9,311 nucleotides of DNA from Fimbriimonadales bacterium. Its GTDB lineage: Bacteria; Armatimonadota; Fimbriimonadia; Fimbriimonadales; ATM1. A program made the position numbers and the translations under genes. A model generated the notes under the pieces. That model had not been told where the DNA came from. It saw only the letters and a program-made list of their open reading frames with translations, and searched no databases. Numbering within the stretch: position 1 is the first letter of the stretch; every line of letters starts with the position of its first letter. The DNA is taken from positions 1 through 9,311 of the forward strand of contig JAICGT010000025.1 of assembly GCA_025922995.1 (NCBI GenBank). The letters run 5' to 3'. Positions 1 to 6,317 of this stretch are shown here, piece by piece.

Positions 1-416
1 ACGAGATGGCGACGATTGGACTCGAGATCGTCATCGATCATGTGAATCTCGACACCCGGGATATCGAGCCGTGGACCGAAGGCGTACACGCAGTCGAGCA
101 CTTGCTGGTCGGCCTTGCGCCAAGTTTCGTTCAGTGTGAGACACGTGATCTCGGAAGCACATACGTCGGCGCTGAGAGCGGCAGGACCGGGGGCACGATT
201 TACGTTTTCGACGACATCCCAGGGGGGATCGGATTCTCGGAAGCCTTGCTCTCCTCCGCATCCGAATGGTTCGAGCGGGTCGTGGAGCAGCTCTCCGCCT
301 GCACATGCGACGACGGTTGCCCTTCATGCGTGCTAAGCCCTTGGTGCCCGAGCGGCAACGACCGTCTGAGCAGAGGACACGGCATCGTCGTTGCGAGCCA
401 TATGGCCAGGCTTTAA
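1..416 (+). CDS. MrfA/YprA-like DEAD-box helicase, C-terminal DUF1998 part (5'-truncated)
   Basis: This is the tail of a superfamily 2 DNA helicase of the YprA/MrfA type; the helicase core lies outside the window. The reading frame is open from the first complete codon at base 3, and the ATG at base 6 is probably internal. Counting from that ATG, the visible part has an H-A-x-E-H segment (residues 28-32), a D-x-PGG-x-G-x-SE segment (70-79), and the DUF1998 cysteine cluster C99-x-C101-x3-C105-PS-C108-x5-C114, followed by N118. In MrfA these cysteines bind a metal and the protein acts in repair of crosslinked or mitomycin-damaged DNA. A repair role here is inferred from the family only. A stop at 414-416 is followed by a strong hairpin. 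Confidence in the family is high; the exact biological role is unknown. Confidence 0.88.
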   Translation, partial: EMATIGLEIVIDHVNLDTRDIEPWTEGVHAVEHLLVGLAPSFVQCETRDLGSTYVGAESGRTGGTIYVFDDIPGGIGFSEALLSSASEWFERVVEQLSACTCDDGCPSCVLSPWCPSGNDRLSRGHGIVVASHMARL

Positions 417-423
417 AAGACTC

Positions 424-446
424 GAGGGCCCCGGTGGGGGGCCCTC
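424..446 (+). terminator. GC-rich hairpin after the helicase gene
   Basis: A perfect 9-bp stem (GAGGGCCCC paired with GGGGCCCTC) closes a 5-base loop, starting 8 bases after the helicase stop codon. The position suits a transcription terminator or an mRNA 3'-end stabiliser. No T-run follows on the plus strand, so a classical intrinsic terminator is not proven. On the minus strand the hairpin is followed by a short T-rich stretch (TCTTTTAAAG), but no minus-strand gene ends there. Confidence 0.4.
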
Positions 447-585
447 TAGAAGAAGCGCATGGGAGGGAGGGTTTCGCGCTCTTCGTCGGTAACCGTAACC
501 TATCGGAGGGCTTTATAAATCCCATCCGACACAGTTATTGACGCCGTTTCTGCGACCCAGGTTCCAAGAGATCGGAGCTTCGGCA

Positions 586-610
586 CTGACGCCGTTTTGC
601 CGTCAGTTTT
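586..610 (+). terminator. Weak hairpin plus TTTT before the GlsB-like gene
   Basis: CTGACG (586-591) pairs with CGTCAG (601-606) around a 9-base loop and is followed at once by TTTT (607-610). This looks like a weak intrinsic terminator for transcription running through from the helicase gene, or a leader hairpin of the downstream gene. The stem is only 6 bp. The rest of 417-644 holds no gene I can support. Confidence 0.35.
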
Positions 611-644
611 GCAACCTCTGCCTCATATCTTTCGTTACATAGAC

Positions 645-914
645 ATGGGATTGATTTGGATTCTGATCGTCGGTGCCGTTGCTGGGATTTTGGCAAAAAT
701 GGTCATGCCCGGCGACAAAATGGAGCCCGCCGGATGCCTCATGACCATGCTTCTCGGCATGGCTGGGGCCATTCTGATGGGGCACTTTATCGTTCCGCTG
801 CTGGATATCACTCCGAACCAGGACCTGCTGAGCAAGATTATCGGCGCGACAATCGGCGCCCTCATTCTCATCGCCTTGGGAAGACTTGTTCAGGGCAAGT
901 CGTCGAGGCACTAG
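645..914 (+). CDS. GlsB/YeaQ/YmgE family small membrane protein
   Basis: An 89-residue hydrophobic protein of the transglycosylase-associated family (the YeaQ/YmgE/GlsB group), found in the inner membrane and often stress-induced; the biochemical function is not established. Three membrane segments are visible, at about residues 2-21, 31-51 and 62-82. They are glycine-rich (the VGAVAGILAK and IGATIGALILI stretches), with the short polar loop MPGDKMEPAG after the first, which is typical of the family. I chose the ATG at 645 because the protein then begins MGLIW, the usual family start. An upstream in-frame TTG at 597 would start inside the candidate terminator hairpin and add 16 residues that do not look like the family. 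No clear Shine-Dalgarno sequence precedes the ATG. The stop codon lies one base from the tdh stop on the other strand. Confidence 0.85.
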   Translation: MGLIWILIVGAVAGILAKMVMPGDKMEPAGCLMTMLLGMAGAILMGHFIVPLLDITPNQDLLSKIIGATIGALILIALGRLVQGKSSRH

Positions 915-915
915 G

Positions 916-1944
916 TCAGTCTATCGAGAAAACGACTTTTCCAGTCTGCCCGGCTTTGATCAGCGCCATGGCTTCGTCGAAGTCGAGGTACGAGAACCGG
1001 TGTGTGATCACCGGGCCGATGTCTAGTTTGCCCCCGGCCAATAGCTCCCGCATCTGATCCCACGTATCCCACAGTCTGCGTCCGACGATGCCTTTGATTG
1101 CCAAGCCCTTGAAAATGGCGTCGTTCAGCTTCAAGGAGACGTTTCTCTCGTGAAACACGCCGAGCAAAGAGATTCGACCGCCGGGGCGCGTGGCATCGAT
1201 TGCCAGGTCCAGCGCAGAAGCGTGGCCGGACATCTCGAGCGCGGCATCGAGTCCGTTCGGGTACCGCTTGCAAAGGATCGACAAGGCGTCCTCTTCTTTT
1301 GGATTGATCAACACGTCCGCACCCATTTTCTCGGCGAGCACAAGGCGAAACGGGCTGACTTCGGTAACGGCAATGCTATTTGCCCCCATTGCCTTACACA
1401 CACCAACTGAGAATAAGCCGATGGGACCCATTCCGGTGATCAACACGTCGCAGCCCTCGAGGGGACCGGCAAGCGCGGTGTGCACCGCGTTACCTAAAGG
1501 ATCCTGAACACACGCGATATCCAGCGGGATGCGGCCGTGGGTCGGCACAGCGGCTTGCGCGGGAATCACCGCGTAGGGGGCGAAGCCGCCGTCTATGTCG
1601 ACGCCCAGTATCTGAGTGTTCACACATACATGCGCCTGTCCGCCCAGGCACTGTTTGCACTTTCCGCAGACCACGTGGGACTCGCTCGCGACCTCGTCTC
1701 CTCGCTTTAGGGAAGTCACATCGTCGGCTACTTCTTCAACGACGCCGCTGAACTCATGACCTATGATTCTCGGCGGCCGAATCCGGCTTTCAGCCCAAGC
1801 GTCCCAGTCGAAAATGTGGACGTCGGTTCCACATACACTGCCATATCGGACGCGAATTTTTACGTGGCCCGACTTTATCGGCGGCTCGGCGACTTCGAGC
1901 AGTTCGACCCCCGGCTCGGGGCGGGCTTTCACGACGGCTTTCAA
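916..1944 (-). CDS. tdh: L-threonine 3-dehydrogenase
   Basis: A zinc- and NAD-dependent medium-chain dehydrogenase that oxidises L-threonine to 2-amino-3-ketobutyrate, the first step of threonine breakdown to glycine and acetyl-CoA. At 342 residues it matches E. coli Tdh (341). Catalytic zinc ligands are visible as C38 in CGTDVH and H63-E64 in GHEFSG. The structural zinc cysteines are C93, C96, C99 and C107. The QDPLGNAVHTAL segment (147-158) is typical of Tdh. The NAD-binding motif is GMGPIG (171-176), and a second Tdh-like stretch is FKGLAIKGIVGRR. The start is TTG (1942-1944): it gives the MKA- N-terminus and C38 position of E. coli Tdh, no ATG is available, and an in-frame stop sits 12 bases upstream (1957-1959). 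The usual partner kbl is not adjacent. The other zinc alcohol dehydrogenases, such as sorbitol dehydrogenase, are less likely given these motifs. Confidence 0.93.
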   Translation of the reverse strand: MKAVVKARPEPGVELLEVAEPPIKSGHVKIRVRYGSVCGTDVHIFDWDAWAESRIRPPRIIGHEFSGVVEEVADDVTSLKRGDEVASESHVVCGKCKQCLGGQAHVCVNTQILGVDIDGGFAPYAVIPAQAAVPTHGRIPLDIACVQDPLGNAVHTALAGPLEGCDVLITGMGPIGLFSVGVCKAMGANSIAVTEVSPFRLVLAEKMGADVLINPKEEDALSILCKRYPNGLDAALEMSGHASALDLAIDATRPGGRISLLGVFHERNVSLKLNDAIFKGLAIKGIVGRRLWDTWDQMRELLAGGKLDIGPVITHRFSYLDFDEAMALIKAGQTGKVVFSID

Positions 1945-1953
1945 GACCCAGCG

Positions 1954-1959
1954 ATTCTA
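1954..1959 (-). promoter_or_regulatory. Possible -10 element of tdh
   Basis: The minus strand reads TAGAAT nine bases before the TTG start of tdh, a good match to a sigma-70-type -10 hexamer. Transcription would then begin within a few bases of the start codon, giving a leaderless or nearly leaderless mRNA. This would fit the absence of a Shine-Dalgarno sequence. No convincing -35 hexamer is present, so this is tentative. Confidence 0.22.
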
Positions 1960-1981
1960 CCGCTCGACGACTCCGGCGGTA
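1958..1981. promoter_or_regulatory. Inverted repeat in the tdh / secreted-gene divergent region
   Basis: Six-base arms TACCGC (1958-1963) and GCGGTA (1976-1981) are exact inverted repeats around a 12-base spacer. The dyad lies in the 76-base divergent intergenic region and touches the possible tdh -10. Its shape suits binding of a dimeric regulator. A six-base inverted repeat of free spacing can also arise by chance in such a stretch. Confidence 0.22.
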
Positions 1982-2008
1982 CTGTGACGGCTCGACCTTC
2001 GTCTAAAT

Positions 2009-2013
2009 GGTGG
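2009..2013 (+). promoter_or_regulatory. Ribosome binding site of the secreted protein gene
   Basis: GGTGG lies seven bases before the ATG at 2021, and that ATG opens directly into a signal peptide. Spacing and position support this start. Confidence 0.5.
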
Positions 2014-2020
2014 TATTACA

Positions 2021-3667
2021 ATGAAAGCTGTCTTTATATTAATCTGCCTTGCGGCCGCTTGCCTGCCGACCGTTGCGGCTGAGAATGTCTATCGAAACGG
2101 CCCCGCCGATCAAGCGACGTCTTCAATTTTTCGGTTCGCTACGGTGACTGGAGGCGTTTCCCAAGAGTGGGGCGATCAAGTAACGTTGGCCGGGACGGGT
2201 CGAACCATCACGGAAATGACCGTTTACACGGTCGGAGACTTCAATCCGCCTACTGGGGCGGAGAGAATTCGCATCAAATTTTACGTTCCGGATGGCGCAC
2301 CTGTCGGAAATCCGCCGCTGGCCGCTCCCGGGACCGTGCTGTGGGACAGCGGGCCACTGCCCATGAAGCCAGGTTGGCGCGCCCAGCGTATCGACGTTCC
2401 GATGATCGTCGTGCCCAACACCTTCGTATGGACTGCAACGTTCGAGGGCGTGACCGGCAATCCATTCAACCGAGCCGGGCTGTGCTACTTCGGCCCGCCG
2501 ACGAAGGGGACCTCCTCCGACAGGGTCTGGCGCAGGACGAATCCTAGCCAGCCGTGGACGCACCAATCGACTACTTGGACAAACGGCTCTACTGCCTACG
2601 GCTCATTCGGAGCTACCTTTTGGGCGGACGGTCCACCCGCTCCCGTTACATTCGACAGTACGTTAGCGGCCTCGCGCGGCTTTCGCGTAACGCCAACTGT
2701 CGAGATCGGCGACGACGTTGTTTTCGAGGGCGCTGCCCGGTTTGTGTCCGAGGCGAGCATCGAGTACGTTTCCGACGTCGTGACTGCCCAAGGCGACGAG
2801 AAGGCGCGCGTTAGGATTTATGACCGCGACAACTTGAGTCCTGGCGGGCCGCCTTCCACCGTTTTGTACGACTCGGGTTTTCAGCCAATCAATGTCGGCA
2901 GCGGCGGGCAACTGGTCACCGTGTATCCGGAGTTGATGCTGCCCGATGACGTCATCTGGACCATCGAGTTCTCGGGCGTAGCCCAGGTGGCAGGGGACAG
3001 CCTGTCGATTCCCGCGAGAACTGATCCGAATCCGGGCGCAAGCGTGCCGTTGTTCTGGCTGCGCGACACCCTTGGACTCTCAGAATACTGGTTCGGAGAC
3101 CCGACGTATGACCCGTCGTCCTGGCCAAGCACTAACGAGGGCTTCAACAACATTATCGCCAACTTCAGCTCGCGCTTCGGAACGAACATTCCGCCGACCA
3201 TTGTGGAGAATACCGATCCGCCCACAGTAATGCCGGGCGTGGTTTTTTCGGGTACGAGCGCCGAGGTGCTCGTGAGCGACGACATTAGGTGGGTGCTACG
3301 GCCCGGCATTGTCCTTTCGACTTCGCTGCCTCCAATTGCCGTCGTGTACAAGCATTTCCTTCCGGTTGGTGCGGCGACCTCGCTGCGCATGACGATTGAA
3401 TCGAGAGCGAGCGCGAACCGTATTCACCAGGAGATACAGATATGGAATTTCACAACGAATGCCTGGGCCACAAGGGACCTTGTACCTGCGTTGGCGTTTT
3501 CGTCACAGCCCGATTTGGTTAGAACGGTGGACTTCGGCGACCCCACACCATATATAGGGCCAAGCAACGAGGTTCGCGTGCGGACTCGCTATCGCGCCAA
3601 TGGGCCGGTGTTGCAATACCCATGGTCGGTCGCCATCGACCGCGAGTACGTAACTCTTCGACCTTAG
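2021..3667 (+). CDS. Exported protein with duplicated beta-rich domain, function unknown
   Basis: A 548-residue protein I cannot name. Residues 1-20 form a signal peptide (MKAVF, hydrophobic core, cleavage likely after TVAA). C14 follows LAAA, a poor lipobox, so secretion is more likely than lipidation. Two homologous domains follow. The first (about 51-200) has GDQVTL at 51, WDSG at 108, FVWTATFEGV at 135 and SFGATF at 195. The second has the equivalents GDDVVF at 230, YDSG at 283, VIWTIEFSGV at 311 and NFSSRF at 381, an offset of about 175-186 residues. A different domain (about 405-548) contains DDIRWVLRPGIVLST and a Y-PW-x-VAID ending. I associate this domain from memory with exported Armatimonadota (Fimbriimonadia) proteins. 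No C-terminal PEP-CTERM anchor or membrane helix is present. Low-lysine, strand-like composition suggests tandem beta-sandwiches. Its stop codon overlaps the stop of the convergent ftcD-like gene by four bases in total. Confidence 0.85.
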   Translation: MKAVFILICLAAACLPTVAAENVYRNGPADQATSSIFRFATVTGGVSQEWGDQVTLAGTGRTITEMTVYTVGDFNPPTGAERIRIKFYVPDGAPVGNPPLAAPGTVLWDSGPLPMKPGWRAQRIDVPMIVVPNTFVWTATFEGVTGNPFNRAGLCYFGPPTKGTSSDRVWRRTNPSQPWTHQSTTWTNGSTAYGSFGATFWADGPPAPVTFDSTLAASRGFRVTPTVEIGDDVVFEGAARFVSEASIEYVSDVVTAQGDEKARVRIYDRDNLSPGGPPSTVLYDSGFQPINVGSGGQLVTVYPELMLPDDVIWTIEFSGVAQVAGDSLSIPARTDPNPGASVPLFWLRDTLGLSEYWFGDPTYDPSSWPSTNEGFNNIIANFSSRFGTNIPPTIVENTDPPTVMPGVVFSGTSAEVLVSDDIRWVLRPGIVLSTSLPPIAVVYKHFLPVGAATSLRMTIESRASANRIHQEIQIWNFTTNAWATRDLVPALAFSSQPDLVRTVDFGDPTPYIGPSNEVRVRTRYRANGPVLQYPWSVAIDREYVTLRP

Positions 3668-4503
3668 GAAACGATCTGGGCCTGGTCGATCGGAAGCTTT
3701 GTGGACTTTGATAGGTCGGCGGGTCTGATAACACCGACAAGCTCTGTGCTGACGATGTCGAGGCGTTCGTTCACGAACCCTATGACCGCATCCGGTGACG
3801 CTCTGTCGGGATCGGTTAGATTCAAGGACACTTGACTCAGCTTGCGCCTCGCCAGCGGGAGCCCGAGCGCGCGGACACCTGCGAACTGGACTTCCCCATT
3901 GTCTCGGCGCAAACGGATTTCACGCGCTGTAGCTTTCGCTTCGCGCAGATTGCCGTCAGGCAAGTTGATATTCATTGCGACAAGCCACTTTCTTAATCCG
4001 ACGACCGTAGCCCCGAGTCTTGGGTTGGCCGCGATCGGGCCGAAGTCCGGATTGAGTGTTCGACCGAAAAGGCCCTCATATTGGCCCCTGCGCAAACTCG
4101 GCAAGTCTGCAGAGTGTTTGCCGGTTTCGCTCTTCTCGTAGAGGAAAACCGGTAGCTCGTATCGTGTGGCGAGGATGCTGCCTACTTCGGCGGTGAAGCC
4201 GAGAGCTTCTTGCTCATCTCCGTCGAGCAAGATAAACGGACAAACGTCCAGCGCCCCGATTCGAGGATGAACCCCTTCATGCTTGCGCATGTCGATGCCT
4301 TTAAAGGCTGCGGCCGCTAACGCAAAGAGGACTTCTCCGACGCTGTCCTGCGAACCGGAGAAGGCTGTGACGACTCGGTTGTGGTCCTCGTCCGATCCGT
4401 CGTAATGAACGGCAGTACTTCCCGCATGGAGAGCCTGCCGCATGTCGGACAGTATGTTCTGGTCACGCCCCTCGGACCAGTTGGCGACGCAGAGCAGCCT
4501 CAC
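3664..4503 (-). CDS. ftcD: Glutamate formimidoyltransferase (formiminotransferase)
   Basis: A 279-residue enzyme of the FTCD formiminotransferase family. It transfers the formimino group between N-formimino-L-glutamate and tetrahydrofolate, normally the last step of histidine degradation. Family motifs are visible: VANWSEGRD (6-14, with N8, S10, E11, G12), the DEDHNRVV segment (38-45), and DMRKHEGVHPRIGALDVCPF (71-90), which contains H75, H79 and R81. H79 appears to match the catalytic histidine of mammalian FTCD. The length covers the two transferase subdomains; the cyclodeaminase half of the mammalian fusion is absent, as in many bacteria. The start is GTG (4501-4503), whose first base is the last base of the fabI TAG stop, so translational coupling is likely. 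No hut genes are visible, so participation in histidine degradation or in one-carbon supply is inferred. Confidence 0.85.
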   Translation of the reverse strand: MRLLCVANWSEGRDQNILSDMRQALHAGSTAVHYDGSDEDHNRVVTAFSGSQDSVGEVLFALAAAAFKGIDMRKHEGVHPRIGALDVCPFILLDGDEQEALGFTAEVGSILATRYELPVFLYEKSETGKHSADLPSLRRGQYEGLFGRTLNPDFGPIAANPRLGATVVGLRKWLVAMNINLPDGNLREAKATAREIRLRRDNGEVQFAGVRALGLPLARRKLSQVSLNLTDPDRASPDAVIGFVNERLDIVSTELVGVIRPADLSKSTKLPIDQAQIVS

Positions 4504-5267
4504 TACATGCCCATGACGCTATAGCCGGCATCCACGTATAGGATCTGCCCCGTTACGCCCTTTGAAAGATCGGATAGCAGGTAGATCGACGTCGACGCGA
4601 CCTCAGCCTGCTCGGCCGGGCGCTTGAGCGGCGCGCGTTCGCCGATTACGCTCAAAATGCCGGTAAAGCCCTTGACGCCGCGTGCGGACACGGTGTTGAT
4701 CGGTCCCGGCGATATTGCATTGACACGGATACCGCGGCCGCCGAGGTCGTAGGCGAGGTAACGGGTACATGCTTCGAGCGCAGCTTTCGCGACTCCCATA
4801 ACGTTGTAATTTGGCAGCACGCGTAGGCTGCCGAGGTAGGTCATCGTGATTAGGCTCGCGTCGTCGGCGAGGATGGGCTCCAATGCACGCGCGGCGGCGA
4901 CAAACGAATAAGCCGACGTTTCGAGCGCGATGCGAAAGCCCTCTCGGCTCGTATTGATGAATGGCTCGGATAGATCTTCTCGCAATGCGAACGCGACGCT
5001 GTGTACGACGAAATCGAGCTTGCCGTAAGCCGCCTGCAACTCTCCCGTGACTCGTTCGAGGTCGCCTTCCTCATTGAGATCGCACATGAACTGTTTCATG
5101 GGCGTTCCTTCGAGGAGTTTTTGAGCAGACGCCGCCATCCTCTCGTTCTGAACGCCTATCGCAACGTCTGCTCCGTGCTCGACTGCCGACTTCGCGACTG
5201 CCCAAGCGATGCTGCGTTCGTTGGCGACGCCGAACACGATGCCTTTCTTTCCCTCGAGCAACTTCAT
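4503..5267 (-). CDS. fabI: Enoyl-[acyl-carrier-protein] reductase (NADH), FabI type
   Basis: A short-chain dehydrogenase family enzyme that reduces trans-2-enoyl-ACP in each cycle of type II fatty acid synthesis in the cytoplasm. At 254 residues it has the normal FabI length. The N-terminal cofactor loop is GVANERSIAWAVA (13-25), the FabI variant of the glycine-rich motif. The catalytic set is Y144, Y154 and K161 (Y-x9-Y-x6-K), which separates FabI from ordinary FabG-type reductases. HSVAFA (89-94) places A92 at the position of E. coli G93, an alanine also seen in other FabIs. ISPGPINTVSARG (185-197) and the C-terminus DAGYSVMGM are typical. The start is ATG at 5265-5267, which gives the standard MKLLEGKKG opening; no strong Shine-Dalgarno precedes it. 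It is the first gene of a two-gene unit with the ftcD-like gene. Confidence 0.95.
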   Translation of the reverse strand: MKLLEGKKGIVFGVANERSIAWAVAKSAVEHGADVAIGVQNERMAASAQKLLEGTPMKQFMCDLNEEGDLERVTGELQAAYGKLDFVVHSVAFALREDLSEPFINTSREGFRIALETSAYSFVAAARALEPILADDASLITMTYLGSLRVLPNYNVMGVAKAALEACTRYLAYDLGGRGIRVNAISPGPINTVSARGVKGFTGILSVIGERAPLKRPAEQAEVASTSIYLLSDLSKGVTGQILYVDAGYSVMGM

Positions 5268-5292
5268 CGTTACGAAGGTTACCTAACGTCCC

Positions 5293-5323
5293 GGTGTCTG
5301 GCGGCGTATTAAGGTGTGGCGGC
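5293..5323. repeat. Imperfect direct repeat in the fabI / lipoprotein divergent region
   Basis: GGTGTCTGGCGGC (5293-5305) is repeated as GGTGTGGCGGC (5313-5323), differing only by a CT insertion. The copies start 20 bases apart, about two helical turns, and frame the AT-rich hexamer TATTAA (5307-5312). This could be a pair of regulator sites between the two divergent genes. The region is short and the match could be chance. Confidence 0.25.
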
Positions 5324-5335
5324 AGGAGCCGTCTC

Positions 5336-5340
5336 AGGAG
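5336..5340 (+). promoter_or_regulatory. Ribosome binding site that fixes the lipoprotein start
   Basis: AGGAG ends 11 bases before the ATG at 5352. An in-frame GTG at 5316 lies upstream of this site and would put 12 polar residues ahead of the signal peptide, so the ATG is preferred. Confidence 0.55.
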
Positions 5341-5351
5341 ATCACAAATTC

Positions 5352-6281
5352 ATGAAGTGGACATCGTTTTCGTTGGCGGCGCTTGCCGTCGCGCTCGTTT
5401 CGGGATGTGCTGAAAAGACACCGGAAGATAGGCTCGAGGACAACACTGTCCAATTGACCGACACCAGGGCGTTCGAGTGGGAACCCGCGTTCAGTCCTGA
5501 TCAAAGTCGAATCATTTACGCCTCTGCCCGCGAAGGCGACTGGGACCTGTACATACGCGACGCGGACGGCAGCAATGAGGAACGGCTCACGTCCGATCTT
5601 GCCGAAGACCGAGAACCGTCGTTCTCGCCCGACGGCTCGACGGTCGTGTTCGCGAGCGATCGAGACGGAAACTTCGAGATTTACACGATGCCCGTGACGG
5701 GCGGGGAACCCAAGCGGCTTACGAATACGGTTGGCGAAGACCGTGAGCCGGTGTTTAGCCCCGATGGAACGAAAATCGCGTGGGCCGCCTCGCGAGACCT
5801 GCACCGAAACATCTTCTATATGAATGCCGACGGCACCAACGAAAACCAGATTACCGGCACTAAGGCAGGTTGTTTCAATCCGACTTGGAGCGCGGATGGA
5901 GAATTGATCGCTTATGCCGAAGGTGATTTCAAAGGAGGAGACAGCGGCGTATTCGAAATCTTTACGACTAATCTCGCCGGAACCGAAGTCGTGCAGATAA
6001 CGAACAATCACGTGCATAACGCCGACCCGTCGTTCAGCGCCGACAGCAGTCACCTTGCGTATGCGTCCCTACGGGGCGGCAACTGGGACATTTACTCCTA
6101 CAATCTGGTAACAAAGACCGAAGTTCGCCTAACCGACGATCCTGCCGTCGACCAGGCACCCGTATTCGCACCCGATAACCGGTCGATTCTATTTACTTCG
6201 GCTCGTGACGACGTTGGCTGGCAAGTCTACGAAGTCGATGTCTTAGGAGGCAGCAAGGCTGTCCCCGTCGACCGGAAATAG
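5352..6281 (+). CDS. Lipoprotein with six-bladed TolB-like (PD40) beta-propeller
   Basis: A 309-residue exported lipoprotein. The N-terminus MKWTSFSLAALAVALVSGC has a basic residue, a hydrophobic core and a lipobox (VSGC), with C19 as the lipid-carrying residue. The mature part is six PD40/WD40-like repeats, each with an F-S-P-D-G type turn: FSPD at 47, 91 and 135, WSAD at 179, FSAD at 228 and FAPD at 272. Spacing is about 44-49 residues, giving a closed six-bladed propeller like the C-terminal domain of TolB. The TolB N-terminal domain is missing and no tol or pal genes are nearby, so it should not be called TolB. Likely roles are protein-protein or ligand binding at the cell surface or in the periplasm. 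It is divergent from fabI and co-directional with the genes downstream. Confidence 0.86.
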   Translation: MKWTSFSLAALAVALVSGCAEKTPEDRLEDNTVQLTDTRAFEWEPAFSPDQSRIIYASAREGDWDLYIRDADGSNEERLTSDLAEDREPSFSPDGSTVVFASDRDGNFEIYTMPVTGGEPKRLTNTVGEDREPVFSPDGTKIAWAASRDLHRNIFYMNADGTNENQITGTKAGCFNPTWSADGELIAYAEGDFKGGDSGVFEIFTTNLAGTEVVQITNNHVHNADPSFSADSSHLAYASLRGGNWDIYSYNLVTKTEVRLTDDPAVDQAPVFAPDNRSILFTSARDDVGWQVYEVDVLGGSKAVPVDRK

Positions 6282-6293
6282 GCCGCATCAGAC

Positions 6294-6308
6294 GTACCGA
6301 GAAGGTAC
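6294..6308. promoter_or_regulatory. Perfect small dyad GTACC-N5-GGTAC
   Basis: Five-base arms at 6294-6298 and 6304-6308 are exact inverted repeats around GAGAA. The dyad overlaps the candidate -10 TACAAT of the next gene, so it could be an operator. As RNA it would form a small hairpin after the lipoprotein stop, but there is no T-run to make it a terminator. Confidence 0.25.
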
Positions 6309-6311
6309 AAT
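6306..6311 (+). promoter_or_regulatory. Possible -10 element giving a leaderless mRNA
   Basis: TACAAT ends six bases before the ATG at 6318, and no Shine-Dalgarno sequence lies between. A -10 element at this distance would start transcription at or next to the A of the ATG. No good -35 hexamer is visible at the usual distance (about 6283-6288 reads CCGCAT). Confidence 0.33.
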
Positions 6312-6317
6312 TGCGGG

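Noticed and set aside
489..500. Tandem GTAACCGTAACC
   Set aside because: Only two copies of a six-base unit, with no surrounding structure.
31..525. Long minus-strand open frame of 164 codons
   Set aside because: It lies opposite the helicase tail with a very arginine-rich, low-complexity product and no family features; it is a shadow of the real gene.
597..644. Longer GlsB-like protein starting at TTG 597
   Set aside because: The extra residues lie over the candidate terminator hairpin and precede the normal MGLIW family start.
2881..3390. Minus-strand open frame of 169 codons inside the secreted gene
   Set aside because: The plus-strand frame is continuous with a signal peptide and internal duplication; the antisense frame shows nothing.
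5316..5351. Longer lipoprotein starting at GTG 5316
   Set aside because: It would add 12 polar residues before the signal peptide and would start upstream of the AGGAG ribosome binding site.
5334..6053. Minus-strand open frame of 239 codons opposite the propeller lipoprotein
   Set aside because: The product has no recognisable motif and mirrors the repetitive propeller codons; the plus-strand gene has a signal peptide, ribosome binding site and clear repeats.
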